Source of the DNA: Azolla caroliniana | Taxonomy: Eukaryota > Polypodiophyta | Direction of reading: 5' to 3' | Assembly (NCBI GenBank): GCA_043228905.1 | Contig: JBHGNT010000009.1 | Location: forward strand, 13,330,001-13,394,000 | Length of the DNA stretch: 64,000 bases | In this document: piece by piece, positions 60,769 to 64,000 of the stretch | Position numbering within the stretch: the stretch's first letter is position 1 | Layout: every line of letters begins with the position of its first letter | The notes under the pieces: generated by a model | The model's database searches: none | Seen by the model: the letters and a program-made list of their open reading frames with translations, nothing else | What the model was told of the DNA's origin: nothing | Program-made: the position numbers and the translations under genes

Positions 60769-61541
60769 ACGTACTTCTCCTCTGACAACCAAAACAACTT
60801 CTTCAACCGGTTCAAGATGATGTGCATTCCCAAGATCTGTCTTGCTGGTCCCAAGTCTTTCATTGAGAAGGTCTGGTTCAGGGCCTTCTTCAACATCCGA
60901 ATCTTGCCTTGGTCTCGTCCGACGATCAACATATCATCCACATACAAGAGTATCAAGAAATCTCCTTCGTCAAATTTCTTCACAAACACACATTGATCGG
61001 CTTGCATTTTGTGGTACCCTTGGTCGGTCATGAAGGACTCGAACTTCCGGTAGCATTGCCGGGGAGCTTGCTTCAGTCTGTATAAGCTCTTCGTCAACCG
61101 AAACATCAGGTGCTCCTTCCCTTTCTTCTCAAATCCTTCCGGTTGATGCATGTAGATCTCTTCTTCGAGGTCACCATGCAGGAATGCCGTCTTGACGTCC
61201 AGTTGCTCTACCTCGGGGTCCATGCTTGCCGCTATGCCCAATATTGTCCAGATAGATGTCATCTTTACTACCGGGGCAAAGATCTCATCAAAGTCCAGTT
61301 CTTTCTTCAGCTGGAAGCCCTTCACCACAATCCGGGCTTTGTACCTTGGTGGATTTCCGGCGTCTCCCGGTTTCAGCTTGTACACCCACTTGTTCCGGAG
61401 TGCTCTCTTCCATTTTGGCAACTCCGACAGTTCATACGTGTGGTTCTCATGCAGGGAATCCATCTCGTCCTGCATGGCACTCAACCACTTGTGGTTGTGG
61501 GGGCCTCTCTTTGCTTCTTTGAAGCTTTCTAGCTCCCCCTC
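60769..61541 (-). pseudogene. K-2 RT segment, inverted
   Basis: On the minus strand this is an open copia reverse transcriptase stretch: KWLSAMQDEMDSLHENHTYE, FLHGDLEEEIYMHQPEGF, GYHKMQADQCVFVKKF, catalytic LILLYVDDMLIVGRDQ, and ARQILGMHIILN. It is more intact than its counterpart in K-3. It begins at 61541, where the plus-strand K-2 tail starts, and ends at the ACGT duplication next to II-3. The codons then continue at 48550 on the other side of II-3. Confidence 0.85.
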
Positions 61542-61757
61542 ATGCACCTTGCAAAGAATGCGGCCTACCATTCCCGAATGAAACATATCTAGTGGAGGTA
61601 CCATTGGATCCGAGAGAGAGTAGAAGATCAAGAGTTTGTGCTGACGAAGATCCACACGGAGGAGAACAGGTCGGACATGCTGACCAAGGTCCTAACAACC
61701 AACAAGTTGGATGGATGAAGGACTTCATCGGAGATCAGGCCGACAAGACATCCCATG
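61542..61757 (+). pseudogene. K-2 RNase H tail, original orientation
   Basis: The plus strand reads HLAKNAAYHS, WRYHWIRERVEDQEFVLTKIHT and DMLTKVLT, matching the end of the K-3 polyprotein. A stop interrupts it near 61590. The codons LWMKVF to QSAI present in K-3 are missing at the junction with the inverted segment, about 80 bp. Confidence 0.75.
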
Positions 61758-61776
61758 CCGGAGTCAAGGGGGAGAT

Positions 61777-62292
61777 TGTTGGGAAATCGGTCCCTCTGGA
61801 TGGGATCCAGTGATGAATAAAGAGGACCTGGTGAGAACCAGAAGAGAGCCGGTGAGAACTGGAAGAGAAGACATATTTGTAAATATGTTTTGAGTAAGCC
61901 TATTGAGGCTATATTTGTAAATAGCCCAAACTTCATATAAGTATAAATATGACTTAGGGCAATCACTTTGGTTGTTGTTGTCATATTGTTGTACAGAGAG
62001 AGTGATAGAGAGAGAGAGAGTGAGATATAGAGTGATACTCTGTTGTAACCGCCGGTTCACGAAGATACAGAGCTCAAGGTTGTTGCCTCTGAGGTTCTGA
62101 TTGTACCTTTCTCCTATAGTGATAGTTGGAGTCCATGGGTTCTCGTGGTTTTTTCCCATTTAGGGTTTTTCCACATAAACATCCTGTGTATTTCCTTTGT
62201 GTACTCTCCACTTCCCATTTCTGTGTTTCATTCTTAGTGAAGTGATTCAAGACTCGGTTGTGGTTGAGCAATGTTCCACGTTCTTCTCTTCA
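61777..62292 (+). repeat. 3' LTR of K-2
   Basis: It follows a purine-rich tract (GTCAAGGGGGAGAT) and starts TGTTGGGAAATCGGTCCC. It ends TTCTTCTCTTCA, as the 5' LTR does. Confidence 0.85.
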
Positions 62293-62415
62293 AGTATCTA
62301 GTACCATACCTAAACGAAGTAGCTAATTAGCTCAGTGGTAGCTAATTAGCTACTGTTATAGACTAGAAGAATAGCTAGTTAGCGAAGATGTAGCTAATTA
62401 GCGACCATGTTGTTG
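62293..62415. repeat. Degenerate 52-bp satellite units, right of K-2
   Basis: About two units with TAGCTAATTAGCTCAGTGG and ATAGCTAGTTAGCGAAG continue the array that ends at 43992. They show that K-2 lies inside the array. Confidence 0.75.
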
Positions 62416-62447
62416 TAGTATCTTGTGGATTAAGGAGGGCGCATGAG

Positions 62448-62699
62448 GTGTCTGGTGCTGATGACGTTGCAACCGATGAGGAGATAGCTGCCAACGTGGC
62501 TGAAAGTAAGAGTCCTGCGATCATATCTCCTTCATATGAGCTCCACCCTATTCTTTTGGAAGATGGTACTAAATTAGGCAACGATTTGAAAAGCCATGAA
62601 ATATTGGAAACAACATGTAAATTTGAGGTTCACAACAATAATGTTTTTGAACACTTGATGCAACATTTCTTCAAATCCCAAAACCCTTCTCCAAGATAA
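62448..62699 (+). CDS. Possible upstream exon of the FCP1-like gene
   Basis: An open frame of 83 codons begins ATG 62448 (MSGADDVATDEEIAANVAES) and stops at 62697. It is not repetitive and has an acidic N-terminus. Its position just upstream of the FCP1-like frame and its similar codon use suggest that it may be a 5' exon, with a splice donor before its stop, but no donor is convincing. It could also be chance. Confidence 0.3.
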   Translation: MSGADDVATDEEIAANVAESKSPAIISPSYELHPILLEDGTKLGNDLKSHEILETTCKFEVHNNNVFEHLMQHFFKSQNPSPR

Positions 62700-62812
62700 T
62701 TATGTTCATGTTGTTCTATGATGGAAAATATTTCATGTTCATTATGTTGTTTTGTGAGACTGTTAGTTACTTTGTGAGTGTGAATATGTTGGTGTTTTCT
62801 AATGTTGCAAGT

Positions 62813-63636
62813 CTAAAGGGTTTGAATGTATTGCTCCTAAGGCCGATGGTAGTGTGGAAATTGTTGATGTTGCTGCATGTTTAGAGTGCCACATGTTGAA
62901 AGTAAATGTAGCAACTGACACAAATGATCTGGTCACGCAAGTTGATCAAGCATGTTGCACAGATGATCTAATTTTGCAGGTAGATGTAGCATGTGATACC
63001 AGTGGGCTGATATCGACCAGATCAGTATCTACATGCACCGAGCTAATGACTAAGTCGACAATACAAGAGCACCAAAATGTGAAGCTAGGCCGAACAAAGT
63101 CAACCAGGGGTTTGAAGAGGAAAAGGACACCAATTGTGCTGACAGAACTTGAGTTGATTGAAATTGATCGTGTGCTACCAGTAATTGGTGTAACAGAGGC
63201 TCAGTTACAGGAATGGAAACCTAAACCATTAGAAGTCGAAAGAAGAGCCTTGATCTTGGAGCTTGATAAAGTCATGATGAGTGTGCGATATATGACACCA
63301 AGGAGGGACGCAAATCAATTTTTGGAGTGGGCTGTGCAATACTTTGATTTGTTAATTTGGAGTGAAAAAACACATACAGATGTGTGGAAGTGTGTAGAAA
63401 GATTCTTCCAGAAGTGGCAACAACATTTCAAGGGTCAGTGGACACGAGAGAATTGTGACCAGAAGGATGTTGGAAGATTCAAAGGACTTTCTGATTTTTG
63501 GGCCACTTGGCCAGATTATAATGCCGACAATACGTTGATTCTGGATACAGAACATTTCCGGCATTACTTCAACATTCACAAATGTTGTCTCATTCTACCC
63601 GATGAAATGCCTAAACACGACTTGGCGAAAACATAG
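62813..63636 (+). CDS. Degenerate FCP1/SCP-like phosphatase homolog
   Basis: An open frame is present from about 62805, preceded by a splice-acceptor-like TTTTCTAATGTTGCAAG. A stand-alone start would be ATG 62893. The N-terminal part has a twice-repeated Asp/Thr-Asp-Leu-x-x-Gln-Val-Asp unit and a basic block (LKRKRTP). From about 63235 it follows the FCP1 homology domain of plant HAD phosphatases: ALILELD where functional members have LVLDxNG, RDANQFLEWAVQYFDLLIWS for the cap-preceding strand, GQWTREN, then NTLILDTEHF, where members have NTLLxDDSP. The first catalytic Asp is Glu, the Gly is Lys, and the late Asp pair reads Asp-Thr. The fold is probably kept but phosphatase activity is unlikely. 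Its role is unknown, and it is the only host-like gene in the window. Confidence 0.6.
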
Positions 63637-64000
63637 AACTACCAACTAACTACATGGTTGTGGACTCCATATTGAGGCTGGTATGCAGATCATATATGTA
63701 GAGAAGTTCCACTGACCAACAAGAGCTTAGTTATTTATAGACGATTTGAAGACATTGGCAATGGGATGTTATAAATATGTAATTTGATGACAGATTAATC
63801 AATGAAGAATTAAATTGCTTGTTTTGAGTAACTTATCTATTGTGTAATTTTAAGAGCATGTTTAGGATTGCTAATTTCATGATAGTGCTTTTTCTTAAAA
63901 TTATGCAAACTATTTTAACTTGTACATGGTTCACTTGAGTAAATCTGTATCTCAGAAAGAAGAACCCTAAACGATATTATTAAACTGGTTTTTAAGAAAG
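63637..64000. other. 3' flank of the FCP1-like gene
   Basis: The AT-rich stretch has no coding frame. AATCAATGAAG and AATTAAATTG around 63797 could serve as polyadenylation signals, but none is the canonical AATAAA. Confidence 0.4.

Larger units (their letters stand above)
43993..62292 (+). mobile_element. Ty1/copia element K-2 with nested insertions and inverted core
   Basis: The LTRs are 43993-44523 and 61777-62292. Gag, protease and integrase run on the plus strand up to 48095. The RT-RNase H segment (48096-48550 and 60769-61541) is on the minus strand, and the tail of RNase H returns to the plus strand at 61542. II-3 lies inside the inverted segment and a family II solo LTR lies inside gag. 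Both outer flanks are satellite units. A 5-bp duplication is not evident in the flanks. Confidence 0.85.

Overview
This window looks like a repeat-dense intergenic stretch of a land-plant or other streptophyte nuclear genome. There are no bacterial operons and no rRNA, complete tRNA or CRISPR loci. Nearly everything is nested LTR retrotransposons in an AT-rich background, with plant-type Ty1/copia and Ty3/gypsy proteins. The only host-like gene is near the right edge and resembles the plant FCP1/SCP-like phosphatase fold. Species cannot be named from the sequence.

Three LTR-element families explain most of the window. Family I is a Ty3/gypsy lineage that carries an extra sense-strand reading frame (aORF) for a long coiled-coil protein downstream of pol. 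Its copies are I-1 (1970-4610, minus, 3' end only), I-2 (4611-9758, plus, decayed and broken), I-3 (11288-21245, plus, nearly complete) and I-4 (21246-35288, minus, integrase missing and RT-RNase H fused in frame to the aORF). Family II is a Ty3/gypsy lineage whose pol resembles elements I know from basidiomycete fungi. Its copies are II-1 (22211-29291, plus, two apparently identical 705-bp LTRs, so very young), II-2 (35797-40918, decayed), II-3 (48551-60768) and two solo LTRs (36483-37257, 45160-46278). The third is a Ty1/copia family: K-1 (fragment 35289-35796, minus), K-2 (43993-62292), K-3 (51111-56276) and an LTR fragment (58943-59493).

The nesting can be read directly. K-2 sits in a 52-bp satellite. 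II-3 sits in an inverted RT-RNase H segment of K-2, and K-3 sits in the protease of II-3. II-1 sits in the aORF of I-4, and I-4 sits in K-1. I-2 sits in I-1. Target duplications support II-3 (ACGT), K-3 (GAAAA) and II-1 (CCGT).

Other content includes a Penelope-like reverse-transcriptase fragment (6585-7010, minus) with a hammerhead ribozyme motif on the opposite strand (7474-7534), both between two 674-bp direct repeats. There is an unidentified open frame with telomere-like codon repeats (10343-11287, minus), a cluster of long palindromes (42490-42860), and a degenerate FCP1-like gene (62813-63636).

Most coding frames are interrupted by stop codons that usually look like C-to-T changes, which fits decay of methylated, silenced elements. 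All identifications come from reading motifs and comparing copies within the window. No database search was possible.
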